Counted from the stretch's first letter, positions 8,943 through 18,337 are shown. The stretch is DNA of 26,458 bases from Hyphomicrobiales bacterium (GCA_021775385.1 JAJFHW010000030.1:1-26458), one strand, 5' to 3'. Numbers and translations: made by a program. Notes: generated by a model not told the origin, from the sequence alone.

Positions 8943-9392
8943 TTACTCAATAACCATCAATGGTTCGCCAAATTCAACTGGTGATCCGTCTTCAACCATG
9001 ATTTCAGTTACTGTTCCGGTTTTATGGGCCGGGATATGGTTCATTGTTTTCATTGCTTCAACAATGAGAAGGGTTTGTCCCTGAGTTACTTTGGTGCCAA
9101 CATCAACAAATAGAGCTGCACCAGGTTCTGGCGCGCGATAAGCTGTACCAACCATTGGAGATGTGAGAACACCTTCAGATGATGATTTTGCTGCTGCTAG
9201 TGGTGCTGCAAGTGGAGGAGCTGCAATAGCTTGTTGAACGGGTGCAACTGCTGCAACAGTCGCTTGAGCTTTACAGACACGAACTCTTAGGTCTTTTTGC
9301 TCTATTTCGATTTCACTTAGACCGGTTTCTTCTAATAGTTCCGCCAAATCTCGTATTATTTGTTTGTGACTCAATTTTTTCTTCTCTGCCAT
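8943..9392 (-). CDS. accB: Acetyl-CoA carboxylase, biotin carboxyl carrier protein
   Basis: AccB carries the biotin that shuttles carboxyl groups from AccC to the carboxyltransferase AccA/AccD. The N-terminal helix region (LIEVEQ-like [18 protein letters not shown]) is followed by an Ala/Pro-rich linker and the biotinyl domain. The biotinylated Lys lies in VEAMKTMN about 35 residues from the end. The domain begins [15 protein letters not shown] and ends GEPLMVIE. The frame is open to an ATG at 9434, which would add 14 residues ([14 protein letters not shown]). I chose the ATG at 9392 because [20 protein letters not shown] matches the usual family start, giving 149 residues. Neither start has a strong ribosome binding site, so the choice is moderately sure. 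Confidence 0.95.
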   Translation of the reverse strand: MAEKKKLSHKQIIRDLAELLEETGLSEIEIEQKDLRVRVCKAQATVAAVAPVQQAIAAPPLAAPLAAAKSSSEGVLTSPMVGTAYRAPEPGAALFVDVGTKVTQGQTLLIVEAMKTMNHIPAHKTGTVTEIMVEDGSPVEFGEPLMVIE

Positions 9393-9564
9393 GATACTTA
9401 CGTCGACACCTACATCAAACCCTATGTTTAACATATTTTATAGGGTGTGCTATACCGATTGCTCGGATTATTGATTAATATTTGAGAGTAAATCTTGTTC
9501 TAAGCTATTTCACTCACACACTTAAATTTCTACGCCAAATATTGCGCAATTGTATAACTTTTAC

Positions 9565-10005
9565 CTATCTTTGCTCTTCTCTTAAGAGAACATCAAGCGC
9601 CAATTCATAGGATTGTGATCCAAACCCACAAATTAAACCAATTACCACAGGAGATAAATAGGAATGGTGCCTAAATTCCTCTCTTTGGTAAACGTTAGAC
9701 ATGTGGACTTCAATTGCAGGAATGTCAATGGCTCTTATTGCATCTGCCAAGGCAATGGATGTGTGAGTTAATGCTCCAGCATTAATAATTAACCCTGAGG
9801 CTTTATTGCCAGCTTCTTGAATGAGGTCAACGAGTTGTCCTTCATGGTTTGATTGATGGCAGCTAAGCTCAACTTTTTGCTTTGTGGCTTTTTCACTAAG
9901 AGATTTATGAATATCATCCAGAGTTTGAGACCCGTAAATTTCCGGCTCTCTTTTGCCAAGCATATTCAGATTTGGCCCACTGAGCACATAAATTGGTTTT
10001 GACAT
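9565..10005 (-). CDS. aroQ: 3-dehydroquinate dehydratase, type II
   Basis: AroQ converts 3-dehydroquinate to 3-dehydroshikimate, the third step of the shikimate pathway. It is a cytosolic enzyme that forms dodecamers in known members. The 146-residue length is typical. Motifs seen: GPNLNMLGKREPEIYG near the start (includes the catalytic Tyr in IYG and a substrate-site Arg), QSNHEGQLVD, INAGALTHTSIALADA, and EVHMSNVYQREEFRHHSYLSP (catalytic His in EVHMSN). The C-terminus has GFGSQSYELAL. Type II enzymes are unrelated to type I AroD. It lies upstream of accB with a ~170-base gap, the usual order in this group, and could be partly co-transcribed. Confidence 0.97.
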   Translation of the reverse strand: MSKPIYVLSGPNLNMLGKREPEIYGSQTLDDIHKSLSEKATKQKVELSCHQSNHEGQLVDLIQEAGNKASGLIINAGALTHTSIALADAIRAIDIPAIEVHMSNVYQREEFRHHSYLSPVVIGLICGFGSQSYELALDVLLREEQR

Positions 10006-10125
10006 ATCTTGCTTATCTTTAGGTTTGTTATAAAAAGCGTTAATACGGCTTCTTAAAATTTAGTTTTTCTCTTTTAGTGGGTCTCTTCGAATTATTCAAG
10101 TTTAGTGCAAAATATATCACTTTAT

Positions 10126-10156
10126 AAAAAAGGGCCATAAAATATGACCCTTTTTT
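10126..10156 (-). terminator. Intrinsic terminator after the DsbA-like gene
   Basis: AAAAAAGGG (10126-10134) pairs with CCCTTTTTT (10148-10156), with further CATA/TATG pairs inside after one mismatch. It lies 22 bases past the stop of the DsbA-like gene and has T runs on either strand, so it could work both ways. It separates that gene from aroQ. Confidence 0.85.
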
Positions 10157-10178
10157 AGAATTCGTACTATTTAATCGA

Positions 10179-10940
10179 TTAACTAGCTTTTCTTATTCTA
10201 GCGATAAGCTGTTGCATGGCTTCAAATGGAAGTACTTGTGGGATCACCTGATCATTAAAGATGAATGTTGGTGTGCCGTTAATTCCAAGTTTTTGACCAA
10301 CTTCCATATTCTTTTTATGTGCTTCAAGAACATCAGCTGATTTCATATCTGCTTTTAACTTGTCGATATCTAGCCCAACAGATTTTGCTATGCTCGTGAT
10401 TTGTTCATCGTTAATGCGACCCTTGGCTGTGAGTAGGGCTGTGTGAAATTCCATGTATTTACCTTGTTTACGAGACGCTAATGCCGCGATTGAGGCGGCT
10501 GTCGAAGCTTTGCCAAGGATAGGATACTCTTTCAAAACAACACGGACATTTTTGTCAGCTTTGATGAGTTTTTCAATATCTTTTAAAGATTGACGGCAAT
10601 ATGGGCAGTTATAATCAAAGAATTCAACAACAGTGATATCTCCTTTTTCATTGCCCTCTATGTGAGAATATTTTGGGTTCGTTAATAGTTCTTGGTTTTC
10701 AGCTACGAGTTTTTTTTGTCTATTTTTTTCCGTTTCTGCAGTACGTCGCTCTAGCTCAATTAGCGCTTCGCGAATAACTTCCGGGTTTTTCAATAGATAA
10801 TCTTTGACGATACTTTGAATGGCTGTTTTGTCGGCATCATCAAATGTTTTTGCGCTTACAGGCATTGTGAAGGGGCTGCTTAGTGCAAACCCTGCCAAAA
10901 TGGCAACAGCACTTAATTTTTTTAATGATAGAAAGTTCAT
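10179..10940 (-). CDS. DsbA-family thiol:disulfide oxidoreductase (ScsC/Com1-like)
   Basis: This is a periplasmic thioredoxin-fold protein likely to make or isomerise disulfide bonds in exported proteins. The 253-residue precursor has a signal peptide (hydrophobic segment about residues 11-22, with a VSA-K cleavage-like site near residue 30). The next ~65 residues resemble the ScsC-type N-terminal helical region (IQSIVKDYLLKNPEVIREAL), known in relatives to mediate oligomers. The catalytic motif is CPYC in FFDYNCPYCRQSL near residue 114. The cis-Pro loop is NGTPTF near residue 225. A GGAG site lies six bases before the ATG. It is flanked by the M48 protease gene upstream and a terminator downstream. 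Whether it works as an oxidase or isomerase cannot be read from the sequence. Confidence 0.92.
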   Translation of the reverse strand: MNFLSLKKLSAVAILAGFALSSPFTMPVSAKTFDDADKTAIQSIVKDYLLKNPEVIREALIELERRTAETEKNRQKKLVAENQELLTNPKYSHIEGNEKGDITVVEFFDYNCPYCRQSLKDIEKLIKADKNVRVVLKEYPILGKASTAASIAALASRKQGKYMEFHTALLTAKGRINDEQITSIAKSVGLDIDKLKADMKSADVLEAHKKNMEVGQKLGINGTPTFIFNDQVIPQVLPFEAMQQLIARIRKAS

Positions 10941-11103
10941 TTTTGTCTCCGGTTTCTCTTTTTTCTTTTTGATTTTATTTGTTTTTTGAGTTGTTCTGTT
11001 TTTAATCAGTCGTTTTCATGAATGAAAAGGTTCATTTTAGTTTTTGATTTTTTTGGTTTATGGCCATTATTATTTTATCGCTATTTCTGTGTTCTTTTGT
11101 GCT

Positions 11104-12558
11104 TTACCGTCTTGGATTAAATGAGGTGATGTCATCAGCTTGTATCCACTGAGGACTACCTTTTTTTAATTTCCTTTTGGCGCGGTTGGCTTGGTTTTTT
11201 GCTAAACCTAACTTTCCTTCAAAAAAATAGGCTTGGGCTGAAGCAAGTTCAGCGTAAGCAATGTTGTTTTTCTTTGCGTATGCGGTTGCTAGTAATCGGT
11301 AGCCAATAGGGGAGCGTTTTTCTTTCACCAGGGCTTTTCGTAAGTGGCGAATGATTTTATTCGTATAGCTTTTGCCGGGTATTTGCGACATGGCCTGAGC
11401 CAACATGAGGCGAATAATTGCGTTTCGTGGTTCTAAGCTGATAGATTTTTCTAGAGAGGGTATGGCTGCTTTTGCATTGCCGGATTCGAGTAAGAACTGC
11501 CCTTTTAGCTCATGAAAATATGGATTGTTTGGATGCTGTTTTAATAGAGCATTAATTTTAGGCAAAAAGGGCTTGATGCCGCGGCTTTTGAATGTGGCGA
11601 TGGCTCTTGCATAGCGAGCTGGTAAGGACTGATTTTTAGTTTTGTAACGATTAAACACAAAGGTCGGATTTGTTGTGAAGGCAAATAATTTTGCTCTTAC
11701 CATATTGTGTCTCAGAATACGGGCAGGGCTATCTTTTTTATTAAAATAAGGGCTGCGCTCAGCTTTTTGGCGAAGTTGATTTATCCGTTGACGGGGAAGA
11801 GGGTGGCTTCGCACATATGGGTCACTATATTTTAAGCTACCGATGGCTTGACTTGCGAAATATTCAAATGTTTCCAGCATTCCTTTGGCGGATTGTTTTG
11901 TGCGGGTTAAGTAAACAAAGGCGGCTTGGTCTGCTGCATACTCTTCTGTTTGTCTATATCGGTTGATTGAGCGAAATGTTTGCGACGAACTGCCTGTGAA
12001 TACTCCTTGGCCAACTTTCCCAAGATCTGCGTTTCCGCCTGCACCGCCAGCAATTAAAAGAGCCCCGCCAAGAATTTTAAGCATGATATCTAAGGTTTGT
12101 GCTTTGGCGGCGTGCGCTCTTAATCTAGAGAGGTGACCACCAGCGATATGTCCGGCTTCATGAGCCATAACGCCAATGATCTGATTAGGGGTTTGCGCTT
12201 GCATGATAGCCCCCATATTGATGAACATATTACGTCCATCAACTACGAAGGCGTTGAAGCTTTTGTCATTAATGATGTGGATCGCGATGTTTTGTGAACT
12301 TAAGCCAGCGGCTCTAAAAATAGGAAGACCGTAATCTCTGATTAGGTTTTCAGTTTCGCTATCGCGAATGAGGCCGGCGGCTTTGGATTGACTGGTTGGT
12401 AAAATTGATGAAGAGAGCGCAAAAAATAAAATGAATAAAAGTGCTTTAAGCAGCTGATGACTACCGATGTTTATGCTATTTGCCAAATAGCAATTGGCCC
12501 CGAAATTTTTTGAGGGAGCTTTATTTGCAAGAGCTTGAATGGCACGTGATTTGTTCAT
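11104..12558 (-). CDS. M48 family zinc metalloprotease with TPR region (BepA-like)
   Basis: This is an envelope metalloprotease of the BepA/YfgC type, which in relatives degrades or helps fold outer membrane proteins. From the ATG at 12558 the product is 484 residues. A hydrophobic segment (HQLLKALLFILFFALSSS, about residues 35-51) serves as signal or anchor. The zinc site is HEAGH near residue 132, with the third ligand Glu in TEEYAADQAA near residue 203. The C-terminal ~170 residues have TPR-like helical repeats (LLESGNAKAAIPSLEKSISLEP, NNPYFHELKGQFLLE). A TTG at 12579 with AGGA close upstream would add seven residues, so the start is uncertain. The N-terminus before the hydrophobic segment is unusually long for a signal peptide. 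The neighbour is a periplasmic disulfide enzyme, which fits envelope protein quality control. Confidence 0.93.
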   Translation of the reverse strand: MNKSRAIQALANKAPSKNFGANCYLANSINIGSHQLLKALLFILFFALSSSILPTSQSKAAGLIRDSETENLIRDYGLPIFRAAGLSSQNIAIHIINDKSFNAFVVDGRNMFINMGAIMQAQTPNQIIGVMAHEAGHIAGGHLSRLRAHAAKAQTLDIMLKILGGALLIAGGAGGNADLGKVGQGVFTGSSSQTFRSINRYRQTEEYAADQAAFVYLTRTKQSAKGMLETFEYFASQAIGSLKYSDPYVRSHPLPRQRINQLRQKAERSPYFNKKDSPARILRHNMVRAKLFAFTTNPTFVFNRYKTKNQSLPARYARAIATFKSRGIKPFLPKINALLKQHPNNPYFHELKGQFLLESGNAKAAIPSLEKSISLEPRNAIIRLMLAQAMSQIPGKSYTNKIIRHLRKALVKEKRSPIGYRLLATAYAKKNNIAYAELASAQAYFFEGKLGLAKNQANRAKRKLKKGSPQWIQADDITSFNPRR

Positions 12559-13204
12559 TTTATGTATCACTTTTTTCAAAAGTCCTAATTAACATAAATT
12601 GTTGTTTATCATCAGCACTCTATTTTTACTTCTGTACATGGATAAAATAGATCTGTTTTTTAACTCATATTCATACATATATATAATCTTTAATATATAG
12701 AGCTTTATGTCTGTTATTCCAAGAGTTTAAGCGTTAGATTTATTGATGTCTGGGATGAATTGTTATAATCAAATTTATGACACTCTAGCTCAAGTTTAGG
12801 AATATGATCGCTTAAAATTATTGTGAACTATGAGTTCAGTCGTTTTTCTGACTGTTTTAGCATTATTCCTTTTCATGACTATAAGAAGGCAAATAGAGGC
12901 TAGGGCCTTATCTTTTCACATTAAATAGGATGAATGTTCTAGATCCTGTTCTGGCGTGCCTTTTTTGGTGAGTACTTCAGTTGCCATTTTTGTATTTTGA
13001 GATGCCCACAAAGCATCCGAACTAGCAACCGTATTTTCTTAACATAGGTATCCACTTTTAGGTGGAATGCTCCAGGGTCTTGTTTTTGCCCACAATTTTT
13101 ACGAGCTTTGCTTCACTCCGGTCGGATAGTGTTCTAGTTTCTGGATCAAGTAACAATTTGGACTGTATTTGGTGAGTTTGAACGAGCCACAAAGGAGTTA
13201 TTGG
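12559..13204. other. Divergent AT-rich spacer, M48 protease to aminotransferase
   Basis: About 0.65 kb lies between two divergent genes. I see no coding region, RNA gene or known riboswitch in it. A small TCCAC/GTGGA hairpin sits at 13051-13066. The ribosome binding site of the aminotransferase is at the right end. Both promoters must be here, but none is clear. Confidence 0.5.
13191..13197 (+). promoter_or_regulatory. Ribosome binding site deciding a GTG start
   Basis: AAAGGAG lies seven bases before GTG 13205. The same frame is open back to a TTG at 13169, but that start has no comparable site and would place this motif inside the coding region. The GTG start is therefore preferred. Confidence 0.75.
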
Positions 13205-14374
13205 GTGATTTCTTTATCTAAACGAGGAAAAATTGAATCGTTTCTAGCCATGGATGTGATGAGAGAAGCTGGTGATTTAGCTTCTAGAGGTGCTTCTATT
13301 TGCCATATGGAGGTAGGTCAACCTGGAACACCTGCACCTTTATTAGTGCGTGAGAGGGCGAAGAGAGCTCTTGATGAAGAGTTAATTGGTTACACTGAGG
13401 CTCTTGGACAGCGATCGTTGCGTGAGCGTATAGCGGTACATTATAAAGAAACTTATGATGTAACTATTGAGACGAGCCAAGTGATCATTACCACTGGTTC
13501 ATCAGCTGGCTTTATCTTGTCTTTTCTTGCAACATTAGATGCTGGGGATCATGTTGCGATTACCCGGCCGGGCTATCCTTGCTACCGTGAAATTTTAAAA
13601 GCGCTTGACCTTATACCAGTTGAGATCCCTGTAGGGTTTCATAATGATTGGATGCCTTTGACTGAAGAAATTACTAAGGCAATTGAAGAATTTGATGTTA
13701 AAGCAATTTTGTTAGCAAGCCCGGCGAACCCTACTGGTGTTGTGTTTGAGCAGGATCGATTAAAATCTTTGATTGATTTGGCGCGGCGTAAGAATATTTG
13801 GTTTTTTTCGGATGAGATTTATCATGGGCTAACATACGATCGCACTGATGATACGGCTCTTTCTTTTTTAGATCATGATGATCAACAGGTTATAGTTCTA
13901 AATAGCTTTTCAAAATATTATTCTATGACGGGTTGGCGCATAGGTTGGATGGTCGTGCCAAAAGATCTGGTGCGGCGGATGGAGAAGTTAAACCAACATT
14001 TGTTTATCTCTGCTCCCTGTCTTTCGCAAATAGCAGCCACTGTCGCTTTTGATGCGAGGGATGAGCTTGAGAACCTTAAGAAACAATATTATCGAAATCG
14101 GGAGATTTTAACAAATGGTCTCGTAGCTGCTGGTTTTGGTCGGTTTGCTTCGCCTGATGGTGCGTTTTATGTGTATACCGATGTGAGTGATTTTACTGAT
14201 GATAGCCTTTCATTTTCGAAACTCTTATTACGTGAGCACGGTATTGCGGCCTCATCTGGAATAGATTTTGATAAGATCGATGGTAAGCATATGATGCGTT
14301 TTTCTTATGCCGGAACGGAGGCTGATGTTATTGAGGCCGTTCGCCGTTTAAAGGCGGCAAAATTCTCAAAGTGA
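13205..14374 (+). CDS. PLP-dependent class I/II aminotransferase
   Basis: This is a fold-type I pyridoxal phosphate enzyme that transfers amino groups between an amino acid and a 2-oxo acid; the substrate cannot be read from the sequence. The 389-residue product (from GTG 13205) shows VGQPGTPAP near the N-terminus, GYTEALGQRSLRERIA, a TTGSSAGF cofactor-phosphate loop, RPGYPCYR, the ASPANPTGVVF motif (Asn binding the PLP ring), FFSDEIYHGL (Asp), SFSKYYSMTGWRIGW with the Schiff-base Lys near residue 237, and RFSYAGTE near the C-terminus with the carboxylate-binding Arg. It resembles aspartate/aromatic aminotransferases of the subgroup often annotated as generic aminotransferase in Hyphomicrobiales. 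It faces rne and shares a terminator with it. Confidence 0.95.
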   Translation: MISLSKRGKIESFLAMDVMREAGDLASRGASICHMEVGQPGTPAPLLVRERAKRALDEELIGYTEALGQRSLRERIAVHYKETYDVTIETSQVIITTGSSAGFILSFLATLDAGDHVAITRPGYPCYREILKALDLIPVEIPVGFHNDWMPLTEEITKAIEEFDVKAILLASPANPTGVVFEQDRLKSLIDLARRKNIWFFSDEIYHGLTYDRTDDTALSFLDHDDQQVIVLNSFSKYYSMTGWRIGWMVVPKDLVRRMEKLNQHLFISAPCLSQIAATVAFDARDELENLKKQYYRNREILTNGLVAAGFGRFASPDGAFYVYTDVSDFTDDSLSFSKLLLREHGIAASSGIDFDKIDGKHMMRFSYAGTEADVIEAVRRLKAAKFSK

Positions 14375-14414
14375 TATGGATTAGCTATTATATTAGTTTA
14401 CCAATTGATTGATA

Positions 14415-14460
14415 AAATAAAAAAACACCCTCTTAAAACTTAAGAGGGTGTTTTTTTATT
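14415..14460. terminator. Bidirectional terminator between aminotransferase and rne
   Basis: AAAAACACCCTCTTA (14421-14435) pairs perfectly with TAAGAGGGTGTTTTT (14441-14455) around a five-base loop. It is flanked by an A run on the left and a T run on the right. It can end both convergent transcripts. Confidence 0.93.
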
Positions 14461-14489
14461 TGTTAGATTAGCCAAACTTTTTAGCTATT

Positions 14490-17333
14490 TTATTTTTGCC
14501 ACCAGCCACGTTTGGGTGCCGCATTGGTTGCCTCTTCTTTTTGTTTTGAGGCAACGATACTTTTAGGGTCAACCTTTGCCTCAGCTTTTTCACTGCTCTC
14601 AGTGTTTGATTTTGGAGCACTTGAAGGTTTGCGTCTTGGTGCTCTGGTCTTCTTTTCCGTTGGAGTGTTAGTTGTAGCTGTTTCTTCAGACTTTTGTTGG
14701 CGGGCTTTTGACCAATAGCCTTGTTTAGGCGCTTGTTTTGGTTCTGAAGATGCTGTTTTTACACTCTCTTGTTGCTTAGGAGCTTCTTTCTTGGGAGCGT
14801 CTGAGCTTTCTTTCGGAGTTGATACAGTTTCTGAAGAATTTACTTCTACTGCTTTTGCATCATCAGGACGATCTGTTCTATTTGAGCGTCGTCTTGGACG
14901 TCTTTGAGTACGCCTTGGTGCTGAAGCCGTTTGATTTTGATCTTCTGATTGGTTTTGGTCGTTCTCGTTTGAACGAGCTGTTGTCTCGTTATCATCGGTT
15001 GATGTTGCGGCTCTTTCTCCACCATTTAAGGCTTCTGGAGAATTTGTAACTTGTGAGCCGTTATTATCACCGTCTTGATTTTCAGCATCTTGGTTTTCTG
15101 GACCACCTTCACGAATAGCTCTGTTGCCACGACGACGACCACCACGTTTTCCACGGCGGCGTGGGCGACGAGGTCTACCATCTTCATCACTTAAACCGTC
15201 TGAGTCATGGGCTTCCAGATTTGATTGAGGTTCAGCTTCACTTAGCTGAGTTTCATTTGCTGGTGCATCGTTAGAGGTTTCATCAGAAAGATTGTTTGAA
15301 TTTTCGTTTTGATCTTGATCTTGATCTTCAGCAGAACGTGTACGACGTGCTGCTTGTCCACCACGGCGACGGCGACGGCGGCGAGGTTTACCGTCTTGGT
15401 CTAAGTTGTCGTCTCTTGCTGAGTTTTCATTTCTTGGACCGCGGTCATTCGGTGTACGATCATTTGAAGAGCGTTCATTTGGAGTGCGCTCATTGTCAGT
15501 TGATTTATGAGCCCAATCCATTTGAACAACAGAGCTTTCTGATGATGAATTGCTATCGCGGCGCAATTGTTCAATTGTGTAGCTTACGCCTTCTAAATCA
15601 GCGCTGGCATTAATTGAAATGTTCACACCATAGCGGCGCTCAATGTCATTTACATAGTTTCTCTTGTTATTCAGAATGTATAACGCAACATCCACATTTG
15701 TATTGCAAGCAAGATCAACTGAGTGACGCTGGGTCAACAGGCGGTCTTCAAGAGCTCGCAAGATAGTCAGGGCCATTGATTCTGTCGAACGGATCATTCC
15801 TGTGCCGGTACAATGTGGGCAAGGGCTGGTTGAGCCTTCCAGGACACCTGTTCTTAAGCGTTGGCGCGACATTTCTAATAAACCAAAATGGCTAATACGG
15901 CCAACTTGGATGCGAGCACGGTCATGGCGCAAACATTCTTTGATGCGGCGTTCAACTGCGCGATTGTTGCGTCTTTCTTCCATATCGATGAAGTCAATAA
16001 CGACGAGGCCAGCTAAATCCCTCAAACGTAGTTGACGAGATATTTCTGTTGCGGCTTCAAGGTTAGTATTTAAGGCTGTTTCTTCGATCGAATGTTCTTT
16101 GGTCGAGCGTCCTGAGTTGACGTCAATCGAGACAAGCGCTTCTGTTTGGTTGATCACAATATAGCCGCCAGATGGTAAGGTGACATAGGGGCTGTACATT
16201 GCGTTTAATTGTGATTCAATTTTATATTTGGTAAAAAGAGGTTCACTGTCTTTATAAGGCTGAACATTTTTTGCGTGACTTGGCATGAGCATCCGCATGA
16301 AGTCTTTTGCTTCACGATATTCTTCTTCACCCGCTACGAGCACTTCTTCGACTTCTTTTGAATAGAGGTCGCGAATTGAGCGTTTGATCAGATTGCCTTC
16401 TTCATAAACCAAGTTAGGCGCGGAAGATTGCAATGTATGATCTCTTACATTTTCCCAGAGACGTAATAAATATTCGAAATCTCGTTTTAGCTCTGCTTTT
16501 GTGCGAGATGCACCGGCTGTGCGGACAATAAGGCCCATGCCCTCTGGCACTTCTAGCTCGCCAACAATTTTGCGCAGGCGCTTTCTGTCTGTTGGGTTTG
16601 CAATTTTTCTCGAAATGCCACCACCGCGTGCGGTGTTTGGCATGAGGACTGTGTATCGTCCAGCTAGAGATAAATAAGTGGTAAGAGCTGCGCCTTTGTT
16701 GCCGCGTTCTTCTTTTACAACCTGGACAAGAATGATCTGTCTGCGTTTGATGACTTCTTGGATTTTGTAGTGTTTGCGGCGAATTGCCTGGCGTTCTGGT
16801 AGTTCTTCCAATGCGTCTTCTGAGCCAACAGATTCGACTTCATTATCAGAATTGTCGTCTGCCTCGTCTTCAGCTGTTTCTGAAATAGTTGCGTCGCTAC
16901 TCTCAGCATCTAGTGTAACGATGGTTTCTGAGTTTTCGTCATCGCCTTCGTCATCAGTATCAGTTGAAGCTTCAGTATCTTCTTCGTCATCTGCTGGAAG
17001 ACGTGCATTTTCAGCATCAGCTTCTCTTTTTGCAGCAAGACGCGCCTCTTCAGCTTCTACTTGAAGTAGGGCTTCTCTATCAGCTTTAGGGAGCTGGTAG
17101 TAATCTGGATGAATTTCATTGAAGGCGAGAAAGCCATGACGGTTTCCTCCATAGTCCACAAAAGCGGCCTGGAGAGATGGTTCAACACGTGTTACTTTTG
17201 CGAGATAAATGTTACCTCTTAGTTGTTTTCTTAGAGCCGATTCAAAGTCGAATTCCTCAACACGGTCTCCCCGTAAAACCACAACCCGAGTTTCCTCTGG
17301 GTGAGCGGCATCGATAAGCATTTTGTTTGCCAT
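14490..17333 (-). CDS. rne: Ribonuclease E
   Basis: RNase E is the main endoribonuclease of RNA decay and of rRNA and tRNA processing, and the scaffold of the degradosome. The 947-residue product begins MANKMLIDAAHPEETRVVVL. An S1 RNA-binding domain follows, split by an acidic Asp/Glu/Ser insert (about residues 95-178), as is common in alphaproteobacteria. The catalytic core has VSIDVNSGRST near residue 402 and VIDFIDMEE near 448, which supply the metal-binding Asp residues. The zinc-link CPHCTGTG is near residue 503. From about residue 600 the protein is disordered, alternating Asn/Asp/Glu-rich stretches with Arg-rich blocks (RRRRRRGG, RRPRRRGKRGGRRRG) that in relatives bind RNA and partners. 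It ends PKRGWWQK, with a related KQGYWSK upstream. The start is well supported by family alignment from memory. Confidence 0.97.
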   Translation of the reverse strand: MANKMLIDAAHPEETRVVVLRGDRVEEFDFESALRKQLRGNIYLAKVTRVEPSLQAAFVDYGGNRHGFLAFNEIHPDYYQLPKADREALLQVEAEEARLAAKREADAENARLPADDEEDTEASTDTDDEGDDENSETIVTLDAESSDATISETAEDEADDNSDNEVESVGSEDALEELPERQAIRRKHYKIQEVIKRRQIILVQVVKEERGNKGAALTTYLSLAGRYTVLMPNTARGGGISRKIANPTDRKRLRKIVGELEVPEGMGLIVRTAGASRTKAELKRDFEYLLRLWENVRDHTLQSSAPNLVYEEGNLIKRSIRDLYSKEVEEVLVAGEEEYREAKDFMRMLMPSHAKNVQPYKDSEPLFTKYKIESQLNAMYSPYVTLPSGGYIVINQTEALVSIDVNSGRSTKEHSIEETALNTNLEAATEISRQLRLRDLAGLVVIDFIDMEERRNNRAVERRIKECLRHDRARIQVGRISHFGLLEMSRQRLRTGVLEGSTSPCPHCTGTGMIRSTESMALTILRALEDRLLTQRHSVDLACNTNVDVALYILNNKRNYVNDIERRYGVNISINASADLEGVSYTIEQLRRDSNSSSESSVVQMDWAHKSTDNERTPNERSSNDRTPNDRGPRNENSARDDNLDQDGKPRRRRRRRGGQAARRTRSAEDQDQDQNENSNNLSDETSNDAPANETQLSEAEPQSNLEAHDSDGLSDEDGRPRRPRRRGKRGGRRRGNRAIREGGPENQDAENQDGDNNGSQVTNSPEALNGGERAATSTDDNETTARSNENDQNQSEDQNQTASAPRRTQRRPRRRSNRTDRPDDAKAVEVNSSETVSTPKESSDAPKKEAPKQQESVKTASSEPKQAPKQGYWSKARQQKSEETATTNTPTEKKTRAPRRKPSSAPKSNTESSEKAEAKVDPKSIVASKQKEEATNAAPKRGWWQK

Positions 17334-18008
17334 TAATATTATTCCTAGTCAGGCGGTCTGAGCCAGTCTCTTGCATGTTCAATGCTAGGCTTTGGGCGAA
17401 CCTTTCCTGAGATGTTCTGTAAGTTTTTGGAGTTGCACCCATTTTAGGGTTTGTAGGCATGGAGTGAGCACAAGCAGAATGATCAACGACAAAAGAATTT
17501 TGTCTACAAAACATCGTTAGATGTTTTGCTGATGTTTCAGTTAGCTCTAAATTCATGGTCATACAAGTTTGTCCAAAAGACTTTGTTGATTGTTAATTGG
17601 TTTAATTTTTTAAAATCTCGTGATGATTGCTCATGATGAGGTTTTAAAAGTTTTAAATTTACTATTTGGTCTTTTGCAGCAGTCTTTTGAATTCTAAATA
17701 AATGTGAGATTTTCTCATTTATGGATCCATATGCTTTCCATGAATTTTGATCATGAATTGAGATAAATGGATTTAGATATTCGATATAGAAATTTGCAAA
17801 TAATTACCTTTTATTTATTGAACAGATCTCTTGAAATTAAATTGTATCAAGTGGGATCTTTAAAGTTTTAGCTGGTTTAAGCTTTTCTCTTTTCGTTCTG
17901 TTATTAGATTTAAAATTAATTCTGTTTTTAATTAGGTTTATAAGTTGCCATTTGTAAGTTGATAGACTCAAAAAAATCACTTTAGGTTTTTCGAAATGTT
18001 ACTTCTGC

Positions 18009-18044
18009 GGTTGGCTATACAGCTATGGTTGGCTTTACAGCTAT
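18009..18044. repeat. 18-bp tandem duplication
   Basis: GGTTGGCTATACAGCTAT (18009-18026) is followed directly by GGTTGGCTTTACAGCTAT (18027-18044), with one mismatch. It lies in the rne/amidase spacer, near the start of a doubtful 81-codon frame, where it would encode LAIQLW then LALQLF. Confidence 0.85.
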
Positions 18045-18308
18045 TCGCTTTTTCTCATTTGAGAGATGATCTGCTTTCACGCATGAAATGGAGTGAGATC
18101 ACCATCATTAAAGGAAGTTTGAGCGCATTATCACTTAATGTTAAATTTTGTTGTACTCTAACTCGTTTGTTATCAATTGACTTTCGGTTACAGTTTCTCG
18201 ATCTTGATCATAATATTTTCTCATATATGAGAAATAAATAAATCATCAATTTTGGGCGCTTGCCTTCGTTTGTGAATTGTAAAACTAAGCTGTTTTAGTC
18301 TCAAAGTT

Positions 18309-18337
18309 TAAGGAAGGAAATTTTTTCCTTAGATTTT
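18309..18337 (+). terminator. Terminator-like hairpin with T run
   Basis: TAAGGAA (18309-18315) can pair with TTCCTTA (18325-18331), followed by GATTTTTT. No clear gene precedes it. If real, it may end a small RNA or the doubtful short frame upstream. Confidence 0.4.

Noticed and set aside
16774..17064. Ser-rich 96-codon plus-strand frame
   Set aside because: It is the antisense of the acidic insert of RNase E; the Ser-rich composition is a by-product of Asp/Glu codons.
17996..18241. 81-codon frame in the rne/amidase spacer
   Set aside because: No strong ribosome binding site, domain or conserved motif; composition fits an AT-rich non-coding stretch. Kept only as a finding linked to the tandem duplication.
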